Source: Duganella sp. Root336D2
GTDB lineage: Bacteria > Pseudomonadota > Gammaproteobacteria > Burkholderiales > Burkholderiaceae_D
Assembly: GCF_001425005.1 (NCBI RefSeq)
Contig: NZ_LMDB01000004.1
Coordinates: forward strand, 1-64,000
DNA: 64,000 bases
Direction: 5' to 3'
Each line of letters begins with the position of its first letter. Within the stretch, counting starts at the first letter, position 1. The position numbers and the translations under genes are program-made. Positions 35,406-45,753 of the stretch are shown here, one piece after another. The notes beneath the pieces are model-generated. The model was not told the DNA's origin. It saw only the letters and a program-made list of their open reading frames with translations, and did not search any database.

Positions 35406-38400
35406 ATGAACGACCTCGCCAACGCCAAGAAACTGTCCGCTGAGCCTGAGCAGGCCAAGACCGCGAACAAAGTCCGCTTTGTCACCGCCGCGTCCCTGTT
35501 CGACGGCCACGACGCCTCGATCAACATCATGCGCCGCATCCTGCAATCGCAGGGCGCCGAAGTGATCCACCTGGGCCATAACCGCTCGGTGGACGAAGTG
35601 GTCACCGCGGCCCTGACCGAAGACGTGCAAGGCATCGCCATCTCCTCCTACCAGGGCGGCCACGTCGAATACTTCAAATACATGATCGACCTGCTGCGCC
35701 AGCGCGGCGGCTCGCATATCAAGGTCTTCGGCGGCGGCGGCGGTGTAATCGTCCCGAGCGAAATCGCCGACCTGCACGATTACGGCGTCACCCGCATTTT
35801 CTCGCCGGAAGACGGCCAGCGTATGGGCCTGGTCGGCATGATCCAGTGGATGGTGCAGCAATGCGACGTCGACCTGTCCACCTACTCGCCAACCCAGCTG
35901 GATGCGATCCGCAACGGCGATATCGAGCAACGCCACCGCCCGCTGGCCCAGTTGATCACCGCGCTGGAAAACGGCAAGGCCTCCGACAAGCTGCGCGCCG
36001 AACTGACCGAGGCAGCCAAGGCGGTCACCGCCCCAACCCTGGGCATCACCGGCACCGGCGGCGCAGGTAAATCCTCGCTGACCGATGAACTGATCCGCCG
36101 CATCCGCCTGGACCAGGGCGACGCGCTGAACATCGCCGTGATCTCGATCGACCCGTCGCGCCGCAAGTCCGGCGGCGCACTGCTGGGCGACCGTATCCGC
36201 ATGAACGCGATCAACCCATGGAACGGCAAGATCCGCGTCTTCATGCGCTCCCTGGCGACGCGCGAGGCCGGCTCCGAAATATCCCAGGCCCTGCCTGACG
36301 TCGTCGCGGCCTGTAAAGTGGCGGGCTTCGACCTGGTGATCGTGGAAACCTCCGGCATCGGCCAGGGCGACGCCGCGATCGTGCCGCACGTCGACGTCTC
36401 CATGTATGTGATGACGCCGGAATTCGGTGCCGCATCGCAGCTGGAAAAGATCGACATGCTGGACTTCGCCGACTTCATCGCGATCAACAAGTTCGACCGC
36501 AAGGGCGCGCAGGATGCATTGCGCGACGTGGCCAAGCAATACCAGCGCAACCGCGAAATGTGGAGCAAGCGTCCGGAAGAAATGCCGGTATTCGGTACCC
36601 AGGCCTCCCGCTTCAACGACGACGGCGTGACCGCGCTGTACCAGGGCCTGCTGCCGGTACTGGCTGGCAAAGGCCTGAAGACCGTGAAGGGTGTACTGGC
36701 CCCGATGGAGGTGCGCTTCAGCTCCGGCAAGAACGTGATCGTGCCGCCGGCACGTGCGCGCTACCTGGCCGAAATCTCCGACGCCGTGCGCGGCTACCAC
36801 AAGAAGACCCAGGCGCAAGCCAAGCTGGCGCGCGAACGCCAGCAGCTGCAGGAATCCAAGCGCATGCTGGCCGTCGCCGGTAAATCCGTCGTGGACTTCG
36901 ACGACCTGATCGTCGAGCGCGACCACGCCATGGAGGCCGGTTCCAAGAAGCTGCTGGCGCAATGGCCGGATATGCAGCAAGCCTACGCCGGCGACGAATA
37001 CGTCGTGAAAATCCGCGACAAGGAAATCCGTACCGGCCTGGTGCAGCACACCCTGTCCGGCACCAAGATCCGCAAGGTGTCGCTGCCGAAGTACCAAGAC
37101 CACGGCGAGCTGCTGCGCTGGCTGATGCTGGAAAACGTGCCCGGCTCCTACCCGTTCACCGCCGGCGTGTTCGCCTTCAAGCGTGAAGGCGAAGATCCAA
37201 CCCGCATGTTTGCCGGCGAAGGCGACGCATTCCGTACCAATCGCCGCTTCAAACTGGTTTCCACCGGAATGGACGCCAAACGCCTGTCGACCGCCTTCGA
37301 CTCCGTCACCCTGTACGGCGCCGACCCTGCGATCCGCCCGGACATCTACGGCAAGATCGGTAACTCCGGCGTGTCCATTGCGACCCTGGACGACATGAAA
37401 GTGCTGTACGACGGCTTCGACCTGTGCAACCCAAGCACCTCGGTGTCGATGACCATCAACGGCCCTGCGCCTGCCATCCTGGCGATGTTCATGAACACCG
37501 CCATCGACCAGCAGGTCGGGAAGTTCGTCACCGAGAACAAGCGCCAGCCTTCGGAAGACGAATTCCAGAAGATCAAGGACTGGGTGCTGATGAACGTGCG
37601 CGGCACCGTGCAGGCCGACATCCTGAAGGAAGACCAGGGACAGAACACCTGCATCTTCTCGACCGAGTTCTCGCTGAAGGTGATGGGCGACATCCAGGAA
37701 TACTTCGTGCACCACCAGGTGCGCAACTTCTACTCGGTGTCGATCTCCGGCTACCACATCGCGGAAGCGGGCGCGAACCCGATCTCGCAGCTGGCCTTCA
37801 CGCTGTCGAATGGCTTCACCTTCGTGGAAGCCTACCTGGCACGCGGCATGCACATCGACGATTTCGCGCCGAACCTGTCGTTCTTCTTCTCCAACGGCAT
37901 GGACCCGGAATACACGGTGCTGGGCCGCGTGGCGCGCCGCATCTGGGCCGTCACCATGAAAGAGAAATACGGTGCCAACGACCGCTCGCAAAAGCTGAAG
38001 TACCACATCCAGACTTCCGGCCGTTCGCTGCACGCGCAGGAAATCGACTTCAACGATATCCGCACCACGCTGCAGGCGCTGATCGCGATTTACGACAACT
38101 GCAACTCGTTGCACACCAACGCCTACGATGAAGCGATCACCACGCCGACCGACGAATCCGTCCGCCGCGCGCTGGCGATCCAGCTGATCATCAACCGCGA
38201 ATGGGGCCTGGCCAAGAATGAGAACCCGAACCAGGGCGCCTTCATCATCGAAGAGCTGACCGACATGGTGGAAGAAGCCGTTCTGCAGGAGTTCGAACGC
38301 ATTGCCGAACGTGGCGGCGTACTGGGCGCGATGGAAACCGGCTACCAGCGCGGCAAGATCCAGGAAGAGTCGCTGCTGTACGAGCACCAGAAACACGACG

Positions 38401-38699
38401 GCACGCTGCCTATCATCGGCGTTAACACCTTCCGCAACCCGAAAGGTTCGGAAGCCCCGGCCACCATCGAACTGGCCCGTTCCACCGACGACGAAAAGCA
38501 ATCGCAGCTGACCCGCCTGGCGGACTTCCACGCCCGCAATGCGGATGCGGCACCGGCCGCCCTGGCCGCGCTGCAGAAGGCCGCCATCGACAACGAAAAC
38601 GTGTTCGCCAAACTGATGGACGCCGCCCGCGTCTGCTCGCTGGGCCAGATCACGACCGCGCTGTTCGAAGTCGGCGGCCAATACCGCCGCAACATGTAA
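35406..38699 (+). CDS. icmF: fused isobutyryl-CoA mutase IcmF
   Basis: A 1,097-aa fusion. The N-terminal B12-binding domain has DGHDAS (33-38, His as Co ligand), [12 protein letters not shown] and GGGGGVI. A MeaB-like GTPase domain has Walker [10 protein letters not shown] (about 215-223). The C-terminal mutase domain has the substrate blocks [15 protein letters not shown] and [16 protein letters not shown]. IcmF interconverts isobutyryl-CoA and butyryl-CoA (some act on pivalyl- or isovaleryl-CoA) with a built-in chaperone. It follows a MerR-type promoter. AAGGAAC before the ATG supports the start. Confidence 0.95.
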   Translation: MNDLANAKKLSAEPEQAKTANKVRFVTAASLFDGHDASINIMRRILQSQGAEVIHLGHNRSVDEVVTAALTEDVQGIAISSYQGGHVEYFKYMIDLLRQRGGSHIKVFGGGGGVIVPSEIADLHDYGVTRIFSPEDGQRMGLVGMIQWMVQQCDVDLSTYSPTQLDAIRNGDIEQRHRPLAQLITALENGKASDKLRAELTEAAKAVTAPTLGITGTGGAGKSSLTDELIRRIRLDQGDALNIAVISIDPSRRKSGGALLGDRIRMNAINPWNGKIRVFMRSLATREAGSEISQALPDVVAACKVAGFDLVIVETSGIGQGDAAIVPHVDVSMYVMTPEFGAASQLEKIDMLDFADFIAINKFDRKGAQDALRDVAKQYQRNREMWSKRPEEMPVFGTQASRFNDDGVTALYQGLLPVLAGKGLKTVKGVLAPMEVRFSSGKNVIVPPARARYLAEISDAVRGYHKKTQAQAKLARERQQLQESKRMLAVAGKSVVDFDDLIVERDHAMEAGSKKLLAQWPDMQQAYAGDEYVVKIRDKEIRTGLVQHTLSGTKIRKVSLPKYQDHGELLRWLMLENVPGSYPFTAGVFAFKREGEDPTRMFAGEGDAFRTNRRFKLVSTGMDAKRLSTAFDSVTLYGADPAIRPDIYGKIGNSGVSIATLDDMKVLYDGFDLCNPSTSVSMTINGPAPAILAMFMNTAIDQQVGKFVTENKRQPSEDEFQKIKDWVLMNVRGTVQADILKEDQGQNTCIFSTEFSLKVMGDIQEYFVHHQVRNFYSVSISGYHIAEAGANPISQLAFTLSNGFTFVEAYLARGMHIDDFAPNLSFFFSNGMDPEYTVLGRVARRIWAVTMKEKYGANDRSQKLKYHIQTSGRSLHAQEIDFNDIRTTLQALIAIYDNCNSLHTNAYDEAITTPTDESVRRALAIQLIINREWGLAKNENPNQGAFIIEELTDMVEEAVLQEFERIAERGGVLGAMETGYQRGKIQEESLLYEHQKHDGTLPIIGVNTFRNPKGSEAPATIELARSTDDEKQSQLTRLADFHARNADAAPAALAALQKAAIDNENVFAKLMDAARVCSLGQITTALFEVGGQYRRNM

Positions 38700-38708
38700 T
38701 CGAAGCAA

Positions 38709-38735
38709 GGTGTCAGACCCAACGGGTCTGACACC
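38709..38735. repeat. perfect GGTGTCAGACCC hairpin after icmF
   Basis: Arms GGTGTCAGACCC and GGGTCTGACACC are perfect 12-bp complements around a 3-nt loop (AAC), starting 9 bp after the icmF stop. TTTACCGGTTT follows. It lies between convergent genes (icmF and the 25-aa membrane protein) but has no T-run on either side. Confidence 0.9.
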
Positions 38736-38747
38736 GGTTTACCGGTT

Positions 38748-38825
38748 TCAATGGAAAAACAGCCACACCAGCAGCAGCACAATCCCCGGCACCCCCAGCA
38801 GCCAAGCCAAGAAATACTTCCCCAT
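38748..38825 (-). CDS. 25-aa single-pass membrane protein
   Basis: The ATG at 38825 is preceded by GGGAGG with a good spacer on the minus strand. The product starts MGKYFLAWLLG and ends LLLVWLFFH, one hydrophobic helix with no cleavage site. It is convergent with icmF; the stop lies 13 bp from the GGTGTCAGACCC hairpin. The strong ribosome binding site supports real expression. The function is unknown. Confidence 0.65.
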   Translation of the reverse strand: MGKYFLAWLLGVPGIVLLLVWLFFH

Positions 38826-38957
38826 GACAGCCTCCCTGTGACGTTGAACAATAGTCACAGGCTACGACCCGCACCGCAGGCCGTCAGTTAGCTGGAACAC
38901 ACGCAGCTCAACGAACAAGCTATCATTTGGTGATTTGATAACCTTGCGGGGATTGCA

Positions 38958-40487
38958 ATGGCATTAGTGTTGGGGCCTATCTTGAAGTTCTGTGGCTGTG
39001 CCGACGGCATGTGGGCTGTCAGCGCGCTGGCGGTGTGGACAGGCGAAGTAGCGCCGGCGGTAACAGCGGCCGTGCTGCCTGGTGCCGCGGCCGAGGTTCG
39101 ACCGCTGGCCGTCGAGTCCCGCCGCTTGCGCACCCGTTTGCACAAGCGCGCAGTGCATGTCGTCGAGAGCTGGCGGTTCACTATTGAGCAGCACGCCACG
39201 CGCGAGCAGCAAGTCCAATACCTCGTCGACGGCCAGGCATTCACTTTCACCGTGCCGGCGCGCGACAGCGCCCCCACCTGCGCCTACACCTCCTGCAACG
39301 GCTTCTCCGACTACAAGAAAATGAAGGACATCCCGCAGGACCCGGTCTGGAACAAGATGCGCGACAACCACGCGCAGCGTCCCTACCACCTGCTGCTGAT
39401 GGGCGGCGACCAGATTTACAGCGATGCAATGTGGACCACCACCGCCCTGAACGACTGGGCCGCCGCGCCAAACGACAAAAAACTCGCCAACAAGCCGATT
39501 ACCAAGACGCTGCAAACCGAAGTCGACGATTTCTTCTTCGGTAACTACCTGAAGGTGTGGGCGTATCCGCATGTGGCGCGCATGTTCGCCACCGTTCCAA
39601 CAGTGATGATGTGGGACGATCACGACATCATCGATGGCTGGGGCTCGTATCCGGACAAATTCCAGCAGTCGCCCGTGTTCAAGGCGATCTACAACATCGC
39701 GCGCGACTACTTCCTGCTATTCCAGCAGCACAGCACATCGGAGGCCGACGTGCCGCTGCGCCTCCCGTCGCAGCCTGGCTTCACCAAGGCCGCCCGCATT
39801 GGCGACTACGGCCTGCTGGTGCTCGACCTGCGCAGCGAACGCTCGCCGGAGGTCGTCATGGGCGATCAATCATGGCAGGCCGCCTATACCTGGCTGGAGT
39901 CCCAGGAGGACTGCAAGCACTTGCTGATCATGTCCAGCATCCCCGTCGTGCACCCCGACTTCAGCACGCTGGAAATGCTGCTGTGCGCCATGCCGGGCCA
40001 GCAGGAACTGGAAGACGACCTGAAAGACCATTGGCTAAGCCGCACCCACCAATGGGAACGCCTGCGCCTGATCCACCGCCTGCAGGAATGGTCGCAGCGT
40101 ACCGGCGGCCGCGTGACCATCCTCTCCGGCGACGTGCACGTGGGCGCCATCGGCGCCATCGAATCCAGCCAGAAGCAGTATAAGGGCAAGCCGATCACCA
40201 TCCACCAGCTGACTTCTTCGGGCGTGGTACATCCGCCGCCACCAGCGATGGCGCTGTTCTACCTCGAACACGTCGGCGACAAAGTGGAACAGCTGGAAGG
40301 CGGTATCACGACCTCGATGTACAAATTCCCCGGCACCTCGCACCGCTACATCGGCGCACGCAATTACCTGAGCCTTGAGCCTGACCGCATTGTGGACGGC
40401 CGCTCGCGCAACCGGCTATGGGCCAACTGGTATGTGGAGAATGAAGCACAGCCTTACCGGCAAGCGATCCTTCCGCTGACAGACTGA
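38958..40487 (+). CDS. PhoD-like metallophosphatase (alkaline phosphatase D family)
   Basis: A 509-aa protein of the PhoD-like group without an obvious signal peptide. Metal-binding blocks are visible: LLMGGDQIYSD (about 150), VMMWDDHDIIDGWGSY (about 218) and ILSGDVHVGAIG (about 395). An N-terminal domain of about 110 residues precedes the catalytic core. It likely hydrolyses phosphate esters or diesters. Its stop is directly adjacent to the stop of the convergent LacI gene, with no bases between. Confidence 0.82.
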   Translation: MALVLGPILKFCGCADGMWAVSALAVWTGEVAPAVTAAVLPGAAAEVRPLAVESRRLRTRLHKRAVHVVESWRFTIEQHATREQQVQYLVDGQAFTFTVPARDSAPTCAYTSCNGFSDYKKMKDIPQDPVWNKMRDNHAQRPYHLLLMGGDQIYSDAMWTTTALNDWAAAPNDKKLANKPITKTLQTEVDDFFFGNYLKVWAYPHVARMFATVPTVMMWDDHDIIDGWGSYPDKFQQSPVFKAIYNIARDYFLLFQQHSTSEADVPLRLPSQPGFTKAARIGDYGLLVLDLRSERSPEVVMGDQSWQAAYTWLESQEDCKHLLIMSSIPVVHPDFSTLEMLLCAMPGQQELEDDLKDHWLSRTHQWERLRLIHRLQEWSQRTGGRVTILSGDVHVGAIGAIESSQKQYKGKPITIHQLTSSGVVHPPPPAMALFYLEHVGDKVEQLEGGITTSMYKFPGTSHRYIGARNYLSLEPDRIVDGRSRNRLWANWYVENEAQPYRQAILPLTD

Positions 40488-41498
40488 TTAACTTGCGACG
40501 GCACCGGTTGTAGCACCAGCCAGTAGCGCCGGCTGCCATAGTTCCTGAAGGCTGGCAGCGGGCTTGCCGTTGATAAGGGCGAGCAGCATGTCGGCCATCC
40601 TGGCGCCGGCGGCGCGGGCGTTGGGCTGGTCGATGGTGGTGACGTCGATGTCGGCCAGGGTGTCGGCCATGCTGCCCCACACGATCAGGGAGATATCCCT
40701 GCCGATTACGATGCCGGCGTCGAGCAGCGCGCGCACTGCACCTACGCCGGCGAGGTGGTTGTCGACCACGATTGCGGTCGGTCGCGGCGTGGCGGCCAGG
40801 AGCGCTTGTACAGCAGCGTGACCAGCGCGGCGGTCGATGCAATCGTCCACCAGGTGGCGCGGATCGGCAGACAGGCCGGCGCCTGCCAGCGTGGCAAGGA
40901 AGCTGGCGCGGCGCTGCGCAGCGAAGTTCATTGCCAGCGGCGCGCTGATCATGGCGATGCGCTGGTGGCCCAGCGACAGCAAGCGCTCCAGCGCCACGCG
41001 GATGCCGGCTTCGTTGTCGTAGTCGAACCAGGCGTAAGGCGCATCGAGCTCTGTGCGGCCGTGCGCGATGAAGGGGAAGCCCGCTTTCGTGAGATAGGCA
41101 ATGCGCTCATCGTGCACCAGCGTGCGGCTCACGACCAGGCCATCAACGCGCCGCCCGCGCACCATCTGCTCATAAGACGGCATTTCGTTGGACGGCGACA
41201 CCGGGGCAATAATGAAATTCATGCGCTTCTCTTCCAGCGCCGCCGACATGCCCCCAACCACCTCGAGGAACATGGCGTCGCCCAGGTCTGCCGGCAGCAG
41301 CGGATAGATCGTGCCGAGCACGTTGCTGCGGCCAACGGCCAGGCTGCGCGCCATGGGATTGGCCTCGTAGCCGGATTCGCGCGCGGCACGCAGCACGCGC
41401 TCGCGCGTCAACTCGCTGACTTCGGGATAGCCGTTCAGCGCGCGGCTGACGGTCGTCTTGGACATGCCGAGTTTGTCGGCGAGGCTCTTCAGATTCAT
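40488..41498 (-). CDS. LacI-family regulator, last gene of the GH65 operon
   Basis: From the ATG at 41498 the product is 336 aa. The helix-turn-helix is MNLKSLADKLGMSKTTVSRALNGYPEVSE, followed by the hinge and a sugar-binding domain (RIAMISAPLAMNFAAQRRASF; TAIVVDNHLAGVGAVRALLDAG). Its ATG overlaps the MFS stop by 4 bp (ATGA), so it is translated with the transporter. It may repress its own operon. A second LacI gene lies at the start of the same cluster. Confidence 0.92.
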   Translation of the reverse strand: MNLKSLADKLGMSKTTVSRALNGYPEVSELTRERVLRAARESGYEANPMARSLAVGRSNVLGTIYPLLPADLGDAMFLEVVGGMSAALEEKRMNFIIAPVSPSNEMPSYEQMVRGRRVDGLVVSRTLVHDERIAYLTKAGFPFIAHGRTELDAPYAWFDYDNEAGIRVALERLLSLGHQRIAMISAPLAMNFAAQRRASFLATLAGAGLSADPRHLVDDCIDRRAGHAAVQALLAATPRPTAIVVDNHLAGVGAVRALLDAGIVIGRDISLIVWGSMADTLADIDVTTIDQPNARAAGARMADMLLALINGKPAASLQELWQPALLAGATTGAVAS

Positions 41499-42757
41499 GG
41501 CGAGATTATAGCGGGAGCATCCAGCCCGTCGTCCGTGCCATCCACTGCCCGCTTGAAGAAATACAGCGTCACCAGCACGATTGCAATCGGGACCAGCGTC
41601 AGGTAAAACGCGAAGTGGCCGCTGAAGGCGCCGAACACATAGCCGGTGATCAGGGAACCCGTGGTGCCGCCCAAAGCGGAGAAGATCGCCAGCAGGCCAG
41701 TCATCGCCGAATGCTGGTGCTTGGGCAGGGAGCTGAGCATCACCGAGTTGATGCCTGGGTAGACCGGCGCCATGAACAAGCCAATCAGCGGAAACACGAA
41801 GGCTGCCAGCGGCGCATCGCGCCACCCGGCACCCGCAGGAACCACAACGTCATGCGTCATCGGCAGCGCAACCAGCACCACCGCGCCCATGCCGAACAGG
41901 CAAGCGTTCATCACCGGATACCAGTTCACGCGGCGCATCAGCACCCCGGCCGACAGCCGGCCTGCAGCAAGACAAGCCGCAAAGATGCTGGTGACCTGCA
42001 CGCTCATGGCGGCCGGCAGGTGCAGGATCTCGTTGTTGAAGGTCGGCAGCCAGGTACCCACGCTCTGCTCGATCAATACGTACAGGAAAGCCGTCAGCAC
42101 GAATACGCACACCAGCGGCTTGAAGAACAGCTTGAGCATGGCCGCAAATTCCTGCGGCAAGCTGCGCACTCCCGGCGGCGCGGCCAGGCGTTCGTCGAAC
42201 GGGGTGAGCAGCAACAGCGTGAAAGTCAGCGCGCACAGGCCAGCCAGCGCCCAGTACACATGCAGCCAGCTTTGAGAATGCGAATCGTCAGAATCGATGA
42301 AGAAGCTGAACACCCAATAGGCGCACAGCACGCCCACCATGAAAAAGCCTTCCAGCGTATTCATGATGCCTGCATGCTGGCGGCGGTCGGCGGCCACCAG
42401 GCCAAGGGTGGAGTAGACCGACACTTTAACCAGCGCGAAGGCAACGCCGACGCACAGGAACAGCATCTTGGTGGTCAGGAAGGAAGGCAGCAGCGGCATC
42501 GACAGGCAAGCCGCCGTGACAATGGCGAGCCCGGTCAGCATCGCCTTCTTGTACCCGATGCGCGGCAGGAAGCTCGCCACCAGGAAGGAAACCACGGCAA
42601 TCGGCAAGTCCTTGAACCCTTCCAGCACGCTGGCGGCGGATTTGCTGACACCGTAGTTGTTGATGACCTGCAGGATCACCGTGCCAACGCTGTTCAACAG
42701 GATGGCGAAGGTGAAATAGATCAGGAACAGGACCCAGATGATGCGCCGGTTTTGCAT
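41495..42757 (-). CDS. MFS sugar transporter
   Basis: From the ATG at 42757 the product is 420 aa with 12 predicted helices and an MFS layout, starting MQNRRIIWVLFLIYFTFAILLNSVGTVILQV. The central loop DERLAAPPGVRSLPQEF separates the two halves. It overlaps pgmB by 37 bp. The context (GH65 phosphorylase, pgmB, TonB receptor) suggests it moves a di- or oligo-glucoside across the inner membrane. Confidence 0.85.
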   Translation of the reverse strand: MQNRRIIWVLFLIYFTFAILLNSVGTVILQVINNYGVSKSAASVLEGFKDLPIAVVSFLVASFLPRIGYKKAMLTGLAIVTAACLSMPLLPSFLTTKMLFLCVGVAFALVKVSVYSTLGLVAADRRQHAGIMNTLEGFFMVGVLCAYWVFSFFIDSDDSHSQSWLHVYWALAGLCALTFTLLLLTPFDERLAAPPGVRSLPQEFAAMLKLFFKPLVCVFVLTAFLYVLIEQSVGTWLPTFNNEILHLPAAMSVQVTSIFAACLAAGRLSAGVLMRRVNWYPVMNACLFGMGAVVLVALPMTHDVVVPAGAGWRDAPLAAFVFPLIGLFMAPVYPGINSVMLSSLPKHQHSAMTGLLAIFSALGGTTGSLITGYVFGAFSGHFAFYLTLVPIAIVLVTLYFFKRAVDGTDDGLDAPAIISP

Positions 42758-43392
42758 AGTGTCTCCATTATATTTTTGAATTGTTCCAGTCCCGGGATCA
42801 CCGTATCTGCCTGCCACAGCGTGGCCGCCTGGCCTACGCCAATGGCAAACATGCCGGCCGCCTTGATAGCGCTTACGCCGGCAACAGCGTCTTCCACGCC
42901 AACGCAATCGGCCGGGTCTACGCCCAGTTCCGACGCCGCGCGCAGGAAGATTTCGGGATCGGGTTTGCCGCGCGCGATCGTCGCCGCGTCGACGACATAG
43001 TCGAACTTCTCGGTGATGCCGAGGCTTTCCAGCACTGTGAAGGCGTTCTTGCTGACCGACGCAAGGCCCACCTTCAAGCCTTGCGCGCGACACCAGTCCA
43101 ACGCGGCTACTGCGCCGGGCAGCAGGTCGGCGGGCGACATCTCGGCGATCAACGTCTTGTAGTGTTCGTTCTTGCTGTCGGCCAGCGCCAGCTTCTCGGC
43201 GTCGCTGTAAGTACGCGGCGCACCGGCCAGTATCAGCTCCAGCGAGCCCATGCGGTCGATGCCCTTCAGGTTTTCGTTGAAGGCTTCGTCGAAGTGCACT
43301 TGCTGCGACTGCGCCAGTTTCTGCCAGGCCAGGAAGTGGTAATGGGCGGTATCGGTGATCACGCCATCGAGGTCGAAGATAACGGCTTTCAT
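42721..43392 (-). CDS. pgmB: beta-phosphoglucomutase (HAD family)
   Basis: A 223-aa HAD phosphatase-like protein with nucleophile motif KAVIFDLDGVITDTAHYHF, the cap region IDRMGSLELIL, the motif VGLASVSKNAF, and the acid motif CVGVEDAVAGVSAIKAAGM. It converts beta-glucose-1-phosphate to glucose-6-phosphate. It overlaps the GH65 gene by 4 bp, the standard partner of inverting GH65 phosphorylases. Confidence 0.94.
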   Translation of the reverse strand: MKAVIFDLDGVITDTAHYHFLAWQKLAQSQQVHFDEAFNENLKGIDRMGSLELILAGAPRTYSDAEKLALADSKNEHYKTLIAEMSPADLLPGAVAALDWCRAQGLKVGLASVSKNAFTVLESLGITEKFDYVVDAATIARGKPDPEIFLRAASELGVDPADCVGVEDAVAGVSAIKAAGMFAIGVGQAATLWQADTVIPGLEQFKNIMETLCKTGASSGSCS

Positions 43393-45701
43393 GCGAGCTC
43401 CTGGACCGGCGCGGCCGGGGTAATGGTGACGGGCACGCCGCGGTGCCGGAAGGCCAGTGCTTCGCCGCGCAGCAGGGTGTACTGCGTGCCGCCTGGGCTG
43501 ACGCGCACCTGCAGCAAGCTGCCATGCAGGTGAATGCGGAACTGGTAGTGCTGCCACTGCTTCGGCAAGGTCGGTGCAAAGCGTACTTCGCCGTTTACAA
43601 CGCGCATGCCGCCAAAGCCGTAGGCCACGCCCAGCCAGGTGCCGGCCATGGCCGCGGTGTGCACGCCGTAGTGGGTGTTGCCGTGCGTGTTGTCCAGGTC
43701 GAGCCGCGCAGTCTCCATGAAGTAGTCGTAGGCCTTCCCTGCGTAGCCCACTTCGGAGGCGATGATGCTGAAGATGCAGGACGACAGCGAGGAATCGTGC
43801 GTGGTCACCGCTTCGTAGTAGTCGAAATCGCGCTTCTTGTCGTCCAGCGTGAACTGCTCGCTCAATAGCAGCAGCGCCAGCACCACGTCGGCCTGCTTGC
43901 AGACCTGGTGGCGGTAGATCACCATCGGGTGGTAGTTCAGCAGCAGCGGGTATTTGTCGGCCGGCGTTCCTGCGAAGTCCCAAACTTTCTTGTCGAGGAA
44001 GCTGTCATCTTGCGGGTGGATGCCGAGCGCTGCGTCGTATGGCAGCAACATGGCGTCAGCGGCGCGGCGGAGTTCTTCCAGTTCGCCGTCGGCCAGCGCC
44101 ACGGCGGCGGCAATGCGCGGCCATTCCTGCGGGTAATCGCGTTCGATGCGCTCGGCGGCCGCTGCAGCAAACTGCATGTGCAGCTTGGCCATGGCGTTGG
44201 TGTAGTAGTTGTTGTTCACCAGCGCGGTGTATTCATCGGGCCCTGTCACTTCGTTGATCACGAAGGCGCCCGCGCGGTTGTAGCTGCCGATGCCGAGCCA
44301 GATGCGCGCGGTCTCGATCAGGATTTCGGCGCCGTATTGCAGCAGGTAGGCATCGTCGCCCGTGGCATCCATGTATTGCTTGATGGAGTAGGCCACGTCG
44401 GCGTTGATGTGGTACTGCGCGGTGCCGGCGGGGAAATAGGCCGAGCATTCCTCGCCTGCGATGGTGCGCCACGGGTACAACGCGCCTTTGGCGTGCGACA
44501 TCTGGCGCGCACGTTCGCGCGCGGCAGGCAGCCCGGCATAGCGGTACTCCAGCAGCTTGCGTGCAATCTCGGGCTTGTTGTACAGGAAGAACGGGAAGAT
44601 GTAGATCTCGGTGTCCCAGAAATAATGGCCTTCGTAGCCCTCGCCCGTCACGCCCTTGGCGGAGATATTCGTTTTACCGTCGCGCCCGACCGACTGCAGC
44701 AGGTGGAACTGGTTGAAGCGGATACCCTGCTGCAGCGCGTCGTCGCCCGCCACTTCCACATCGGCCTGGGCCCAGAAGTCGGCCAGGTAGGCTTCCTGCT
44801 GCGCTGCCAGCTGGTCGAAGCCGAGGCCGCGCGCCGCCTCGAGTTCCGCGCGCGAACGCGCCATCAATTCGTCGGCGGCATGGTCGCGCGAACTGTAATA
44901 GCAGCCGTACTTCACCAGCCGCACGGCCTGGCCGTCGCGTGCATCAACGGAATATGACTGCACCAGGCGCGATCCTTCGACGCGCTGCGCGAAGATATGC
45001 TGCACATCGATCACCTGTGCGGCAGCGCTCACCAGCGTGAAGCCGCTGTTGTGGGTGCGCTGCTGCAGGGCGGCGAAATGCGGAGCCAGCTCGGTGCCGG
45101 TCAGCGCCAGCGCCGGGCCGGTGGTGGCGGAGCCGACACGCGGATCGTCGCCGGCTTCCAGGTTGCGCACCACGCCATCCACCGCGCATTCCAGCCGAAG
45201 CGCACCATCAAAGCCAAGCGGCGTCACCGTAAATTCAATCGCAAACAGGTGTTTGCTGGCGAAGCTGACCAGGCGGCGGCTGCGTACCTGCAGGCGGCGG
45301 CCGGACGGCGCTTGCCACACGATTTCGCGCTGCAGCAGGCCGCTGCGGAAGTCGAGGCGGCGCTCGTAGCTCTCCAGGTGGCCCTGCAGCAGGTCGAAGC
45401 GCTCTTCGCCCACCCACAGCACGATGCCCTTGGCGTTCGGCACATTCAGCATGAACTGGTTGTTGCGTGCCAGGCCGTAAGCATTCTCGGGGTACTGGAT
45501 CGGCTCCGATTCATAGAAGCCGTTCAGGTAGGTGCCGTCCAGCGAGGTACCGGCCGGGCCGGCATAGCCTTCTTCCGGCGTGCCGCGCAGGCCGATGTAG
45601 CCATTGCCCAGTGCGAACAGGGTCTCATCCAGGAAATTCGACGCCGCATCGAAGGATGTTTCGCGGATACACCAGGCATCGAGGGGGTAGGTATGCTGCA
45701 T
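43389..45701 (-). CDS. GH65 family glucoside phosphorylase (maltose-phosphorylase-like)
   Basis: The ATG at 45701 follows GAAGGAAG, giving 770 aa (an upstream start adds 8 residues). The GH65 order is an N-terminal beta-sandwich (TLFALGNGYIGLRGTPEEG), the helical (alpha/alpha)6 barrel with the substrate blocks KGVTGEGYEGHYFWDTEIYIFPF and the catalytic acid Glu in EVTGPDEYTALVNNNYYTN, and C-terminal phosphate-site blocks (ADVVLALLLL; HDSSLSSCIFSIIASEVG). With pgmB next to it, beta-glucose-1-phosphate is the expected product. The substrate could be maltose, trehalose, kojibiose or nigerose; sequence alone cannot settle this. Confidence 0.92.
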   Translation of the reverse strand: MQHTYPLDAWCIRETSFDAASNFLDETLFALGNGYIGLRGTPEEGYAGPAGTSLDGTYLNGFYESEPIQYPENAYGLARNNQFMLNVPNAKGIVLWVGEERFDLLQGHLESYERRLDFRSGLLQREIVWQAPSGRRLQVRSRRLVSFASKHLFAIEFTVTPLGFDGALRLECAVDGVVRNLEAGDDPRVGSATTGPALALTGTELAPHFAALQQRTHNSGFTLVSAAAQVIDVQHIFAQRVEGSRLVQSYSVDARDGQAVRLVKYGCYYSSRDHAADELMARSRAELEAARGLGFDQLAAQQEAYLADFWAQADVEVAGDDALQQGIRFNQFHLLQSVGRDGKTNISAKGVTGEGYEGHYFWDTEIYIFPFFLYNKPEIARKLLEYRYAGLPAARERARQMSHAKGALYPWRTIAGEECSAYFPAGTAQYHINADVAYSIKQYMDATGDDAYLLQYGAEILIETARIWLGIGSYNRAGAFVINEVTGPDEYTALVNNNYYTNAMAKLHMQFAAAAAERIERDYPQEWPRIAAAVALADGELEELRRAADAMLLPYDAALGIHPQDDSFLDKKVWDFAGTPADKYPLLLNYHPMVIYRHQVCKQADVVLALLLLSEQFTLDDKKRDFDYYEAVTTHDSSLSSCIFSIIASEVGYAGKAYDYFMETARLDLDNTHGNTHYGVHTAAMAGTWLGVAYGFGGMRVVNGEVRFAPTLPKQWQHYQFRIHLHGSLLQVRVSPGGTQYTLLRGEALAFRHRGVPVTITPAAPVQELA

Positions 45702-45722
45702 CTTCTTCCTTCTTTTTCGATT

Positions 45723-45734
45723 CAAACCGGTTTG
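45723..45734 (-). promoter_or_regulatory. LacI-type operator CAAACCGGTTTG before the GH65 gene
   Basis: CAAACCGGTTTG is a perfect 12-bp palindrome with a central CG, the form bound by LacI-family regulators. It lies 22 bp before the GH65 start, in the 52-bp gap after the upstream LacI gene. It differs from the TGACATCGATATCA sites before the TonB receptor, so the two LacI proteins may each own one site type. Confidence 0.55.
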
Positions 45735-45753
45735 GATTCGGTATAAAAAATTT

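Noticed and set aside
35328..38708. A 1,126-aa open frame antisense to icmF
   Set aside because: It is a shadow of the sense gene with low-complexity composition. The sense strand carries clear B12-binding and GTPase motifs.
45701..45753. A strong promoter in the gap before the GH65 gene
   Set aside because: A TATACC-like -10 can be found but no -35 at proper spacing; only the palindromic operator is convincing.
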